Source: Heyndrickxia shackletonii (lineage in GTDB: Bacteria > Bacillota > Bacilli > Bacillales > Bacillaceae_C). Taken from it: a stretch of DNA of 64,000 nt. Below, one piece after another: positions 8,671 to 17,385 of the stretch. Where the stretch lies: NCBI RefSeq assembly GCF_001420715.1, contig NZ_LJJC01000004.1:2386185-2450184 (forward strand), written 5' to 3'. The notes under the pieces were generated by a model. It did not search any database and was not told the DNA's origin. It saw nothing but the letters and a program-made list of their open reading frames with translations. Position 1 is the stretch's first letter, and every line of letters starts with the position of its first letter. Position numbers and translations under genes: made by a program.

Positions 8671-9834
8671 TTATTTTGAATGGATTAATAGGTTTTTCAA
8701 GCAATTTATTACTTTTATTTGTTCTTCTTTTGTCATATTTGTACCTGAAGGTAAGCAAATACCTGTTAAAAATAATTTTTCCGATATACTCTTCTCATTA
8801 TTATGCGGATAGTATTTACTATTTTTGAAAAGAGGCTGTGTGTGAAGTGGTTTCCATACTGGTCTTGCCTCAATATCATTCTCCGCGAATGCGTCTACAA
8901 TCTCACCTACTGTAATACCTGCCTTTTTATCATCAATGGTTAATACCGTTAACCATCTATTCGAAAAGCTATTCTCTAATTCTTTCATAAAAGATAAACA
9001 GGAATACCCCTCTAGTTCTCTTTTATATGTTTCAAAAATTTCCCTTTTGACCTTAATTCGTTCATCCAGCACTTCTAATTGACCTCTTCCGATTCCTGCC
9101 AGTACATTGCTTAGCCGATAATTATATCCTAATCTGCTATGAAGATAATATATTGCCGGATCTCTAGCCTGTGTAGCTAAAAACCGAGCCTTGTCTATTA
9201 CTTCTGCGTTATCTGATACAAGCATTCCCCCACCTGATGTGGTAATTATTTTATTACCGTTAAACGAGAATATTCCATAATCACCGAAAGTTCCGCTGAA
9301 TTTTCCTCTATATATCGTTCCCAACGATTCCGCTGCATCCTCAATAATAGGAACTTGATAGGCTTTACAGATTGAAAGCAATTCATCCATTTTAGCAGAT
9401 TGCCCATAGAGATTTACGATAATAACTGCCTTAGGTAGTTTACCGTTCATAGCAGCATCTTCGAATGCCCTCTTTAAAGCATTGGGGCACATATTCCAAG
9501 AATTTGGCTCAGAGTCGATAAAGACGGGCTCTGCCCCTTGATACAGTATTGGATTTGCGCTGGCAACAAATGTAAGAGTGGAACAAAACACCGTATCCCC
9601 TCTATTGACATCCAATAAAGAAAGAGCCAAGTGAATGGCAGCAGTTCCTGAACTTACCGCAACAGCTCCCTTGGCTCCGATATAATTTGCTATTCCTTTT
9701 TCGAATTCATCTACATTAAATCCCAGCGGTGCAATCCAATTAGAATCGAATGCATCCTGTATATATTTCATTTCCTTACCGCTCATATGCGGGGTGGAAA
9801 GATAAATACGTTTGCCTTTTGTTGTATTTAGCAT
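8671..9834 (-). CDS. PLP-dependent sugar aminotransferase (DegT/DnrJ/EryC1, EpsN type)
   Basis: A 387-residue fold-type-I aminotransferase. The PLP lysine lies in FSFNGNKIITTSGGGM near residue 190. SSGTAAIHLAL near residue 60 binds the phosphate. DnrJ-family enzymes aminate a keto-sugar nucleotide. The substrate is probably the 4-keto product of the dehydratase encoded first in this operon, giving an amino-sugar nucleotide for the EPS. The start follows GAGGTGTC at good spacing. The usual EpsM-type acetyltransferase partner is not found next to it. Confidence 0.88.
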   Translation of the reverse strand: MLNTTKGKRIYLSTPHMSGKEMKYIQDAFDSNWIAPLGFNVDEFEKGIANYIGAKGAVAVSSGTAAIHLALSLLDVNRGDTVFCSTLTFVASANPILYQGAEPVFIDSEPNSWNMCPNALKRAFEDAAMNGKLPKAVIIVNLYGQSAKMDELLSICKAYQVPIIEDAAESLGTIYRGKFSGTFGDYGIFSFNGNKIITTSGGGMLVSDNAEVIDKARFLATQARDPAIYYLHSRLGYNYRLSNVLAGIGRGQLEVLDERIKVKREIFETYKRELEGYSCLSFMKELENSFSNRWLTVLTIDDKKAGITVGEIVDAFAENDIEARPVWKPLHTQPLFKNSKYYPHNNEKSISEKLFLTGICLPSGTNMTKEEQIKVINCLKNLLIHSK

Positions 9835-9873
9835 CTAAGACACCTCTTAAAATAATAAATGCATGACCATTCT

Positions 9874-10500
9874 TTAAGCATGTTTTGAACCGCCATCCTC
9901 TCTCTCCATCGCGTAACTACCTTTAAACTTCTCCATCGTAACATGGTGTTGCTGTGAAACACCTTCTTTTTTTAGAACCTTTTTCATTGTTAACCATAAT
10001 ATTTTTAAATCAAGAGATAATGACTGATGATTCACATACCATACATCTAGTTCGAATTTTTCTTCCCAGCTAATAGCATTTCTTCCATTCACTTGCGCCC
10101 ATCCCGTAATCCCTGGTTTAACTAAATGTCTTTTTGCTTGTTCTTTTGTATATAACGGAAGATATTCCATTAGTAGCGGACGCGGGCCAACTAAGCTTAA
10201 ATCCCCTTTTAAAACAATCAAAAGCTGAGGAAGCTCATCTAGACTATATCTTCTAAGAAATGCTCCAAACGAAGTTAAACGTTGTTCATCAGGAAGTAAT
10301 TGTCCATCATTGTCTAGTTGATCATTCATACTTCGAAATTTATATAGATAAAATGGTTTTTCATATAATCCCGGACGTTCCTGCTTAAATAAGATTGGCG
10401 ATCCTAACTTGATTCGAACTAATAACCCAATCATCAATATAAGTGGCAGTAATAGAATTAATAACATTAATGATAGGATCACATCTACTATTCTTTTCAA
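9874..10500 (-). CDS. Undecaprenyl-phosphate sugar-1-phosphate transferase (EpsL type)
   Basis: A 208-residue priming sugar transferase of the bacterial sugar transferase family. One N-terminal membrane helix (residues about 8-30) is followed by YLYKFRSMN, then [12 protein letters not shown] and [25 protein letters not shown] completes the family signature. It loads the first sugar phosphate onto undecaprenyl phosphate at the cytoplasmic face and so starts repeat-unit synthesis. Translation starts at a TTG (10500) behind AGGTGG. It follows the dehydratase gene by 27 bases. Confidence 0.9.
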   Translation of the reverse strand: MKRIVDVILSLMLLILLLPLILMIGLLVRIKLGSPILFKQERPGLYEKPFYLYKFRSMNDQLDNDGQLLPDEQRLTSFGAFLRRYSLDELPQLLIVLKGDLSLVGPRPLLMEYLPLYTKEQAKRHLVKPGITGWAQVNGRNAISWEEKFELDVWYVNHQSLSLDLKILWLTMKKVLKKEGVSQQHHVTMEKFKGSYAMEREDGGSKHA

Positions 10501-10527
10501 TTGATTCTATCCACCTATCCAATTATT

Positions 10528-12354
10528 TTAAAATGATGCTCCCAATAATGCATGGTCCATCATTCTGTTATTCGCCAAATCTAAGAGTCTTCTTTTTAAA
10601 TCTTCTTTATCAAAGATCAAATAGTTTGTGATAATGTCCTCAATTTCATTTACATAAATAAGTGATCTTTTTCCTATATAAATATTGGGATAAATTTGTT
10701 GCTCATATCCTTCCTCTTTTTTAAGCAATTCTTCATAGAGTTTTTCTCCAGGTCTAATCCCGGTAAAAATTATGTCTATTTCATCATCCTTGTATCCGGA
10801 TAGTTTGATTAATTTCTTTGCTAAATCTACAATTTTTAATGGTTCTCCCATATCAAGCACAAATATTTCTCCACCCTTGGAGAGGGCTCCCGCTTGAATT
10901 ACTAGTCTTGATGCTTCTGGTATGGTCATAAAATATCGAACCATATCGGGATGTGTTACCGTTACCGGTCCGCCATTTTCAATTTGCTTTTTAAATAATG
11001 GGACAACACTTCCTCTGCTTTCTAAAACATTTCCGAATCTTACCGTAACAAACTTGGTTTCACTTACAGTATCAAAATATTGAATCATCATTTCCGCCAG
11101 TCTCTTGGTAGCCCCCATAACACTTGTGGGATTAACCGCCTTATCTGTAGATATCATGACGAATGTTCCAACTTTATATGAACTTGCAGCTTTTGCGAGA
11201 TTTACAGTTCCTATTAAATTATTTTTAACGGCCTCTTCAGGATACTCCTCCATTAATGGAACATGTTTGTGTGCAGCAGCATGATAAACCACATCAGGCT
11301 GAAAGTTTTTCATAATAGTCATCATTTTATTTAAATCTTTTAGATCCCCGATGATAGGGATAAATTCAATACTGGAATTAGAAAATGTATTCCTTAGTTC
11401 TAAATCGACAGAATAAATACTATTCTCACCATGACCGAGCAATAATAGTTTTTTTGGTGCAAAATTTGAAATTTGTCTGCAAATTTCTGAACCAATAGAT
11501 CCGCCAGCACCTGTAACTAAAATGATTTTATCCTTTATATATTCTGAAATACTTTCAATATCTAATTCGACAGGATCACGTCCTAATAAATCTTCTACCT
11601 TTACATCACGAAATTGATTAATAGAAACCTTTCCTGTTATTAAATCTTCAATCATAGGCAGATATTGAGTTTTCACCTTTGTTTTAACACATTCGTTGAA
11701 AATCACATTTAACTCCCTTTTCTTTAGTGAAGGGATTGCAATAATAATGTGATCAATATTTTGCAGTCTCACTATATTCTCAATTTCTGATACCCTGCCT
11801 AAGACAGGGATACCTAAAATATCAAGATTCATTTTTCTGCTATCATCATCAATAAAGCCTACTGGCAAAAGTTCTGCCTCATTCGATCGTTTTAGTTGTC
11901 TTGCTACCATAATTCCTGCAGAACCTGCACCAATTATTAAAGTTCTTTTCTTATTATTTGCTTTATTAAGAACGAAATTGCCTAGTATTCTCCAGCAGAA
12001 TCTGGATCCGCCTATTAGTAAGATATTTAGCAGCCACGTAACAACTAGAACACGAAAATAAATATCATGATTAATCAGTTGTTGAACAAGCCCTGCTGTA
12101 AGAATGGATAAAGTTACTGATTTAAAAATAATTAGTAGTTCTTCAACACTCGCATACTCCCAAGCTTTTTTATATAGTTTAAATTTAAGGGAATAAAAAT
12201 GATGGCTTATAAGTAAAACGATTGAACTAACTAAAATTGGGATGGTAACAATATAAAAGGAAGCTGTAACCAAAAATCTACTAAAGAATATTGCAGTTAA
12301 CACGATTACTGAGTCCATAACGGCAAATAATGACATTCTTTGGCGATACGTCAA
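10528..12354 (-). CDS. Membrane-bound nucleotide-sugar 4,6-dehydratase (EpsC/CapD/PglF type)
   Basis: A 608-residue two-part protein. Four membrane helices in residues 1-110 lead to a first Rossmann domain (LIIGAGSAGIMVARQ near 140) and a second SDR domain (VTGAGGSIGSEICRQ near 285). The catalytic block STDKAVNPTSVMGATKR has Met in place of the usual Tyr, as in PglF/CapD enzymes. It should convert UDP-GlcNAc or a related sugar nucleotide to the 4-keto-6-deoxy form used by the aminotransferase. It is the first gene of the EPS operon, behind a structured leader of about 400 nt. Confidence 0.9.
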   Translation of the reverse strand: MTYRQRMSLFAVMDSVIVLTAIFFSRFLVTASFYIVTIPILVSSIVLLISHHFYSLKFKLYKKAWEYASVEELLIIFKSVTLSILTAGLVQQLINHDIYFRVLVVTWLLNILLIGGSRFCWRILGNFVLNKANNKKRTLIIGAGSAGIMVARQLKRSNEAELLPVGFIDDDSRKMNLDILGIPVLGRVSEIENIVRLQNIDHIIIAIPSLKKRELNVIFNECVKTKVKTQYLPMIEDLITGKVSINQFRDVKVEDLLGRDPVELDIESISEYIKDKIILVTGAGGSIGSEICRQISNFAPKKLLLLGHGENSIYSVDLELRNTFSNSSIEFIPIIGDLKDLNKMMTIMKNFQPDVVYHAAAHKHVPLMEEYPEEAVKNNLIGTVNLAKAASSYKVGTFVMISTDKAVNPTSVMGATKRLAEMMIQYFDTVSETKFVTVRFGNVLESRGSVVPLFKKQIENGGPVTVTHPDMVRYFMTIPEASRLVIQAGALSKGGEIFVLDMGEPLKIVDLAKKLIKLSGYKDDEIDIIFTGIRPGEKLYEELLKKEEGYEQQIYPNIYIGKRSLIYVNEIEDIITNYLIFDKEDLKRRLLDLANNRMMDHALLGASF

Positions 12355-12428
12355 TCGTACATTACCCCCTTTTTGTACAGCCTTTAAAATAACTCTATTT
12401 TTCTATCAAATTTTTTTTGTATAATGAT

Positions 12429-12478
12429 AAAAGAATAATGATGCGACTCTTCTCGAAGAATCGCATCATTATTCTTTT
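12429..12478 (-). terminator. Hairpin in the EPS leader (candidate attenuator)
   Basis: Near-perfect 18-base arms (12429-12446 and 12461-12478) lie about 75 bases upstream of the first EPS gene. A short T run follows on both sides. On the minus strand it lies between the likely promoter and the coding region, so it could attenuate the operon. There is no coding region ending nearby that would need it as an ordinary terminator. Confidence 0.5.
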
Positions 12479-12860
12479 ATTGAAGGATAGGAAAGTATAA
12501 AATTTTTCAACATCTAAATAATTTAACAAGTTTAATCTTGTCTAGCTCCAAGTGAACTACCTCACTGTGTTTCCTTTATCTCAAGACTGCGACTACGAAA
12601 TCCGTACGCTAGAGCTGCGGCGCTTGCGCTTTTCTTATTTTATTGGGGCATTAAACCCCCCCTCACATCACACTCTTGACGACTAGCGTCTAAGGTTTTA
12701 GGACCCACAGCATGACCGAGTGTCTCCGTTTGATAATGGTTAGGAGGCATCACCATCATAAATATATTTCAATTATATTGTTATTATTCATTATTAAGAA
12801 CAACAAGAGAGGATAAATTATTTCTAAAATATAATTTTTTTATAACTAGATATAAGAGGT
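12479..12860. other. EPS operon 5' leader/intergenic region with structured segments
   Basis: No credible ORF. Part 12538-12640 resembles a dispersed Bacillaceae intergenic repeat: it has GTCTAGCTCC at one end and AGAGCTGCGGCGC followed by TTGCGCTTTTC at the other. A second block at about 12655-12760 is GC-richer and contains GGGGCATTAAACCCC. On the minus strand TATAAT lies at 12777-12772 with a weak TTCTTA -35, a possible EPS promoter giving a leader of about 410 nt. I could not match it to a known riboswitch or to the EAR element. Confidence 0.35.
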
Positions 12861-12867
12861 CTAATTA

Positions 12868-12896
12868 TTGATTCCGCTCTACTAAAATGATAATAT
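12868..12896 (+). promoter_or_regulatory. Sigma-A promoter of msrA
   Basis: TTGATT (12868-12873), a 17-base spacer and TAATAT (12891-12896). Transcription would begin near 12903, 30 bases before the msrA ATG, with the GGGAGG ribosome site at 12918-12923. Confidence 0.65.
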
Positions 12897-12932
12897 CCTA
12901 ATTAATCAACCTTTATTGGGAGGAATTTCAAC

Positions 12933-13460
12933 ATGACAAAGCAATTCGAGCTGGCAACCTTTGCGGGAGGATGCTTTTGGTGTATGGTTAAGCCATTTGA
13001 TCAGTGGGATGGTATTGAGAAAGTAGTATCTGGCTATTCTGGAGGTCATGTGGAGAATCCAACATATAAAGATGTGAAGTCTGGAACTAGTGGACATTAT
13101 GAAGTGGTCCAAATTACGTTTGAGCCTTCCGTTTTTTCATATGAAAAGTTGTTGGAGATTTATTGGCAGCAGATTGATCCAACGGATGCGGGCGGGCAGT
13201 TTCATGATCGCGGGGATTCATACCGAACGGCAATTTTTTATCATAATGAAAAACAGAAAGAGCTTGCAGAAGAATCAAAGCAGGCACTTGCAAAGAGCGG
13301 AAAATTTAAGAAGCCAATTGTTACGGAGATCCTTCCTGCGATGACCTTCTATCCTGCAGAGGATTATCACCAAGATTTTTATAAAAAGAGTCCTGAGGAA
13401 TATAAAGAAGATCGTCAAAAATCTGGACGTGACGAGTTTATCAAAACTCATTGGGAGTAA
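12933..13460 (+). CDS. msrA: Peptide-methionine (S)-S-oxide reductase MsrA
   Basis: A 175-residue enzyme of normal length for MsrA. The catalytic motif [11 protein letters not shown] near residue 12 carries the nucleophilic Cys and the conserved FW. The blocks [15 protein letters not shown] and [10 protein letters not shown] are also diagnostic. It reduces S-methionine sulfoxide in cytoplasmic proteins using thioredoxin. No MsrB follows: the gene is monocistronic, with its own promoter and a downstream hairpin. Confidence 0.97.
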   Translation: MTKQFELATFAGGCFWCMVKPFDQWDGIEKVVSGYSGGHVENPTYKDVKSGTSGHYEVVQITFEPSVFSYEKLLEIYWQQIDPTDAGGQFHDRGDSYRTAIFYHNEKQKELAEESKQALAKSGKFKKPIVTEILPAMTFYPAEDYHQDFYKKSPEEYKEDRQKSGRDEFIKTHWE

Positions 13461-13470
13461 GCAGTTTTAA

Positions 13471-13503
13471 GGGATGTGTAAAATGGCACATCCCTATTAT
13501 ATT
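13471..13503. terminator. Terminator between msrA and the convergent kinase gene
   Basis: GGGATGTG (13471-13478) pairs with CACATCCC (13487-13494), followed by a T-rich stretch. It lies between convergent genes and may serve both. Confidence 0.7.
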
Positions 13504-13515
13504 TGCACAATATTT

Positions 13516-15153
13516 TTATTGTTTAGATGGCACAGGTAGAATAATATCCACGGTGGTTCCCTTTCCAAGCTCACTTTCAAATAGAATTTTCCCATGGTGG
13601 GATTCGATAATTTTGAAACAAATGGTTAGTCCTAAGCCAGTCCCCTTTTCTTTATGAGAAAAGAACGGTTCGCCAATCCTTTTGAGACGTTCAGCAGATA
13701 TCCCGATTCCCTTATCTTTCACTTGGATGAGAATGGATTTATTTTGATGTTTCGACACTTTAATTTGTACAGGCTTGCCTCGTGGGGATGCTTCGATAGC
13801 GTTTTTAATGATATTAATAAAAACTTGTTTTAATTGATTGGCATCACAGTTAATCATGGGGATTTCATCATCAGCATGTAACATTAATTCGACTGATTGC
13901 ATATTGGATTCAGACTTAAGTAAAGAGGTTACATCTTCGAGAATTTGAATAACACTGCACTTTTTAAAAACGATCTCTTGGGGCTTTGCTAATACAAGAA
14001 GTTCACTTACAATTTCATTGATTCGATCAAGCTCATTCAAAATAATATCAAAATAGCGCTTGTTTTTTTGATCTTCCACTTCCAATAATTGGATAAAACC
14101 TTTAATAGAAGTGAGCGGATTTCGTACCTCATGAGCTACGCTTGCTGCCAGCTCTCCCACAACTGAAAGCTTTTCTGTTTTTCTTAAGTTTTCCTCTGTT
14201 TCCTTTAACTTTGTGATATCTCTTCCATAGCAGATAACCCCTACCAGTTGATCATTAATCTTCATCGGCACGGTTGTACAGTTTAAAATCAGCTTTTTGC
14301 CAGCCTTACATTTAATTTTTACTTCACTGACGGTCGGGCTTCCTCCACTCAAAATAATGTTAAATTGTTCAAGAATCTTCTCCCGACTTTCAGCGATAAT
14401 TAACTCAAATATTGGCTTTCCAACAAACTCTTCACGCCGATAGCCACTGATAATTTCAAAACCGGGATTCAATTGTGTTATTGTTCCATTTAAGTTCACC
14501 ATAAAGACAAGATCCGGATTATATTCGAACAAAGATTTATATTGCTGTTGACTCTCACTTAGTTTTTGCTCTGTCGTTAATCTCTCCGTTATATCTCTGC
14601 CAATTACAACTAATGCTTTTCTGCTGCCATCTGGGTTAAAGAGGGGCACCCTGATGGTTTCAAAGGTCTTCATCTCTCCGCTGGGAAGCAGAATTTTTTC
14701 CTCATTTCGAAATTGCTTTCCTTTTTTCCATGCAAGCTCATCAATCTCCTTGTTTTGAAGCAATGTTTTACGGTAAAAGGGGTTTAAGTTTGTGAGATCG
14801 ATATCTGTTTTTCCTTTATATTGGACATGTTCTAATTGAAAAAGCTTTAGACTAAATTGGTTTGCTTGAATCCATCTCCCTTCCCCATCTTTAAATATAA
14901 CGTAATCTACCATCGAATTAATAAGGGTGGAGAGTTTTCTTTCCTCCTGTTTGATGAAATCAAATTCTTCTTTTTTAATAAGCGAAAAATAAATAAAACC
15001 GCCTGTCATCATGATATAAAGAATCCCTTTAATTCTTTCCACTATTAATACTACAGATAAATTCAGTCCTAAATATTTCATCAGATATTCAGTTAGGAAA
15101 ATCCAAATAAAGCTTGCTATTAAATATAAAAGCAGAATTTTTGATTTTCGCAA
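13516..15153 (-). CDS. PAS-domain sensor histidine kinase (sporulation-kinase-like)
   Basis: A 545-residue kinase with two N-terminal membrane helices (about 7-28 and 38-60) and two PAS domains (about 80-190 and 205-315). The H-box VAHEVRNPLTSIKGF is followed by the N-box NQLKQVFINIIKNA and the G-box DKGIGI...GTGLGLTI. The H-box closely resembles Kin-type kinases that feed the Spo0A phosphorelay. No response regulator is adjacent, consistent with an orphan phosphorelay kinase. A different orphan role cannot be excluded. Its proximity to the EPS operon is notable because KinC/KinD-type kinases control matrix genes, but that link is inference. Confidence 0.85.
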   Translation of the reverse strand: MRKSKILLLYLIASFIWIFLTEYLMKYLGLNLSVVLIVERIKGILYIMMTGGFIYFSLIKKEEFDFIKQEERKLSTLINSMVDYVIFKDGEGRWIQANQFSLKLFQLEHVQYKGKTDIDLTNLNPFYRKTLLQNKEIDELAWKKGKQFRNEEKILLPSGEMKTFETIRVPLFNPDGSRKALVVIGRDITERLTTEQKLSESQQQYKSLFEYNPDLVFMVNLNGTITQLNPGFEIISGYRREEFVGKPIFELIIAESREKILEQFNIILSGGSPTVSEVKIKCKAGKKLILNCTTVPMKINDQLVGVICYGRDITKLKETEENLRKTEKLSVVGELAASVAHEVRNPLTSIKGFIQLLEVEDQKNKRYFDIILNELDRINEIVSELLVLAKPQEIVFKKCSVIQILEDVTSLLKSESNMQSVELMLHADDEIPMINCDANQLKQVFINIIKNAIEASPRGKPVQIKVSKHQNKSILIQVKDKGIGISAERLKRIGEPFFSHKEKGTGLGLTICFKIIESHHGKILFESELGKGTTVDIILPVPSKQ

Positions 15154-15270
15154 GTAAGCCGCCTTCTTTGCATGCTAATTTTCTTCGTACAGATGAAATT
15201 ATTTTAATATAGTTTTTACAATGGAATCAAATGCAAAAAAACGGAAATGAATATCTTTCAATATAAGTGA

Positions 15271-15302
15271 CAAAAGAAAGAGCCTGCACTAAGAACAGGC
15301 CA
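15271..15302 (-). terminator. Terminator of the regulator-MFS operon
   Basis: GCCTG (15282-15286) pairs with CAGGC (15296-15300). A T-rich tail follows on the minus strand, just after the MFS gene stop. Confidence 0.6.
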
Positions 15303-15305
15303 AGT

Positions 15306-16625
15306 CTACGAAACAGAAGCAGGAACGACAGAATCCTTTAGTTTATTATCCTCATCCAATAATTTAATTTCTTTATGAAATGAAAGAATAACCGACGTTA
15401 AAACCCAAATCAACCCTAAAATCATCAGAAACAATCGTATTCCGCCATTTTCACCCACTCCAAACCATCCACCAAGAAATTGGCCGCCAAGTGCATGAGA
15501 GTCCATCAACGGGGTAAATACATGATCTAATAGTGGTGCTGATAATAAGTAGGAAATTGGCATAAGGGACATGGCAATCATTCTGCGTAAAGCGAATACA
15601 CGACCTTGGATGTTAAGTTCCACTTTACTTTGCCAAATAACCTGCGAACACGTATTTCCAAAAGGTAAAAAGAAAAAGGATAGGAAGATAAATATGCACA
15701 TCACCGGAATAGAATGGCAAATCCAAATGAAGGTAAAACAGATGGAGCTAATTAGGCCAAATCCAAAAACACCTCTTGTTTTTCGTTTCGGACCACCCCA
15801 AGCACTCATCACCAATCCGCCTAAAACCATGCTTACTCCAATACATGACATAACAAATCCAAGGCTTTTTGTATTACTTATGGAGAGGATTAACGGTTGT
15901 AGCAGGACATTTTCGAATCCTAGTATAAAATTAGCCAATGAAAAATAAGTTAAAAACCATAACAAAGCCTTGTTCAGCCGTAAATATTGAATTCCGTCTT
16001 TAATATCGATTAAAATGGATTGTTTTTTTCTAAAGGATTCAGAAGCATGTATTGGCGGAATTTTTACAACTAACAAAGAGAATATTGCTAAAAAGAAAGA
16101 TAAGAAATCGATGATGAGGATTCCCTGAAGATGTATAAAAGGCAGTAAGATGCCTGCAATTGGTGGAGCAACTATACTGGAAGCGGCATCTGACATTTGA
16201 ATAAGACCGTTTGCACGTCCAAGATGTTTCTTTTCTACGATTTGCGCCACAATCGCTTGATAAGCTGGGAACTGCATTGCCCCCGCAATGGACCACATGA
16301 TGACAGCTGTATATATATGCCATAACTGAAGTTGCGAAAAGAAAAGGGTAACAAATATTCCGAGTGTTGCAATTCCTGATAAACAATCGCTTGCAAGCAT
16401 CATCCCTTTTCGATTCCACTTGTCTACGAGTGCACCGGCAAATGGTGAAATGAGAAGACCTGGAATAGACATACAAAGCAGTGTAATCGCAAAATTGGAT
16501 ACAGACCCCGTCTTTTGCAAAATATATACCCCTAAAGCAAAGGATGTTAAACTTGAACCTAATAAGGACCCTAATTGACCGCCCCATAAGAATAAAAATG
16601 ATTGAAACCCCTTATAACCTTCCAC
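15306..16625 (-). CDS. MFS efflux transporter (macrolide-efflux-like)
   Basis: A 439-residue major-facilitator protein with 12 hydrophobic segments. The loop 2-3 motif reads SPFAGALVDKWNRK near residue 60. The overall pattern (FLWGGQLGSLLGSS at the start, MQFPAYQAIVAQIV mid-way) is like MFS_3/MefA-type exporters. It should export a small molecule by proton antiport. It is co-transcribed with the upstream ArsR-type regulator, 18 bases apart, which suggests substrate-inducible expression. The substrate is unknown. Confidence 0.8.
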   Translation of the reverse strand: MEGYKGFQSFLFLWGGQLGSLLGSSLTSFALGVYILQKTGSVSNFAITLLCMSIPGLLISPFAGALVDKWNRKGMMLASDCLSGIATLGIFVTLFFSQLQLWHIYTAVIMWSIAGAMQFPAYQAIVAQIVEKKHLGRANGLIQMSDAASSIVAPPIAGILLPFIHLQGILIIDFLSFFLAIFSLLVVKIPPIHASESFRKKQSILIDIKDGIQYLRLNKALLWFLTYFSLANFILGFENVLLQPLILSISNTKSLGFVMSCIGVSMVLGGLVMSAWGGPKRKTRGVFGFGLISSICFTFIWICHSIPVMCIFIFLSFFFLPFGNTCSQVIWQSKVELNIQGRVFALRRMIAMSLMPISYLLSAPLLDHVFTPLMDSHALGGQFLGGWFGVGENGGIRLFLMILGLIWVLTSVILSFHKEIKLLDEDNKLKDSVVPASVS

Positions 16626-16643
16626 TTGTTTTCCCCCATTGGA

Positions 16644-17204
16644 TTAAGATTTTGCAAACATGGAAATAAAAATTCCATAATTTTTATCGCCCTTAGGTTC
16701 TCTGGATTTGATTCTCTTCTCCCACTTCTCCATTAAAGTAATTAATTCTGTTTCTAATTCTTGTTTCTCCGTTAGATTTAGATGCAAATTTAAACTTCGG
16801 AATAAACTATGGTCCGGATGATGATCAAAAGACTCTAATAGCTGTTTTTTCATATCGCTTATCGTTTTATCTACTATTTGCTGTTTCCCTTCTGTATCTA
16901 ACTGGTTGATTAAAATCCTTACATCCTTCGCAATCGGCAAATAGTATTTTTCGATAATCCCGTTTACCTCCTTTGTATCATACAGAAAGAGGAGTCCCAC
17001 CTTTACTAACTCCCGAATATGGTAATGAACCTTCGAGGGTGAAAGGCCAAGTTCATCCGCGAGTTGCTTTGCTGATCTCGGTTTTTGGTCAAAATAAATG
17101 GAAAATATCTTCATCCTTAATTCATTTGTTAATACCTTCGCTTCCTCAAGCGTGGTAATTTCATATACCTCCAATTGTTCCTTCATATTTCCTGTCACCT
17201 TCAA
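16644..17204 (-). CDS. ArsR-type winged-helix transcriptional regulator
   Basis: A 186-residue protein with a winged helix in residues about 15-85. SAKQLADELGLSPSKVHYHIRELVKVGLL is the clear recognition-helix block (quoted in two parts: SAKQLADELGLSPSK and VHYHIRELVKVGLL). The C-terminal part is a helical effector region. It has no cysteine metal site of the ArsR kind, so an organic ligand is more likely. It heads a two-gene unit with the MFS pump and probably represses it. Confidence 0.82.
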   Translation of the reverse strand: MKVTGNMKEQLEVYEITTLEEAKVLTNELRMKIFSIYFDQKPRSAKQLADELGLSPSKVHYHIRELVKVGLLFLYDTKEVNGIIEKYYLPIAKDVRILINQLDTEGKQQIVDKTISDMKKQLLESFDHHPDHSLFRSLNLHLNLTEKQELETELITLMEKWEKRIKSREPKGDKNYGIFISMFAKS

Positions 17205-17353
17205 TTTTTATTTATCGTTCAAATTAATTTGAACGTCTTCTTATAAAATATTATATGTAACATCAAAAAAATGCGCAATGAAAATTTAGAAAAGTTAGTC
17301 AAATGCGAGTTTACACTAAATATAGATCTAATAATCCTTACCAAGTATGACAA

Positions 17354-17383
17354 AAAAAGCTATCCCAACAGGATAGCTTTTTA
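17354..17383 (-). terminator. Terminator of niaP
   Basis: Perfect 12-base arms AAAAAGCTATCC (17354-17365) and GGATAGCTTTTT (17371-17382) lie directly after the niaP stop. Confidence 0.9.
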
Positions 17384-17385
17384 TA

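Noticed and set aside
12655-12760. Possible known riboswitch in the EPS leader
   Set aside because: I compared it by eye with c-di-GMP, c-di-AMP and purine aptamer patterns and saw no match; reported only as structured sequence.
15571-15948. Plus-strand 125-codon ORF
   Set aside because: Antisense shadow of the MFS gene at 15306-16625.
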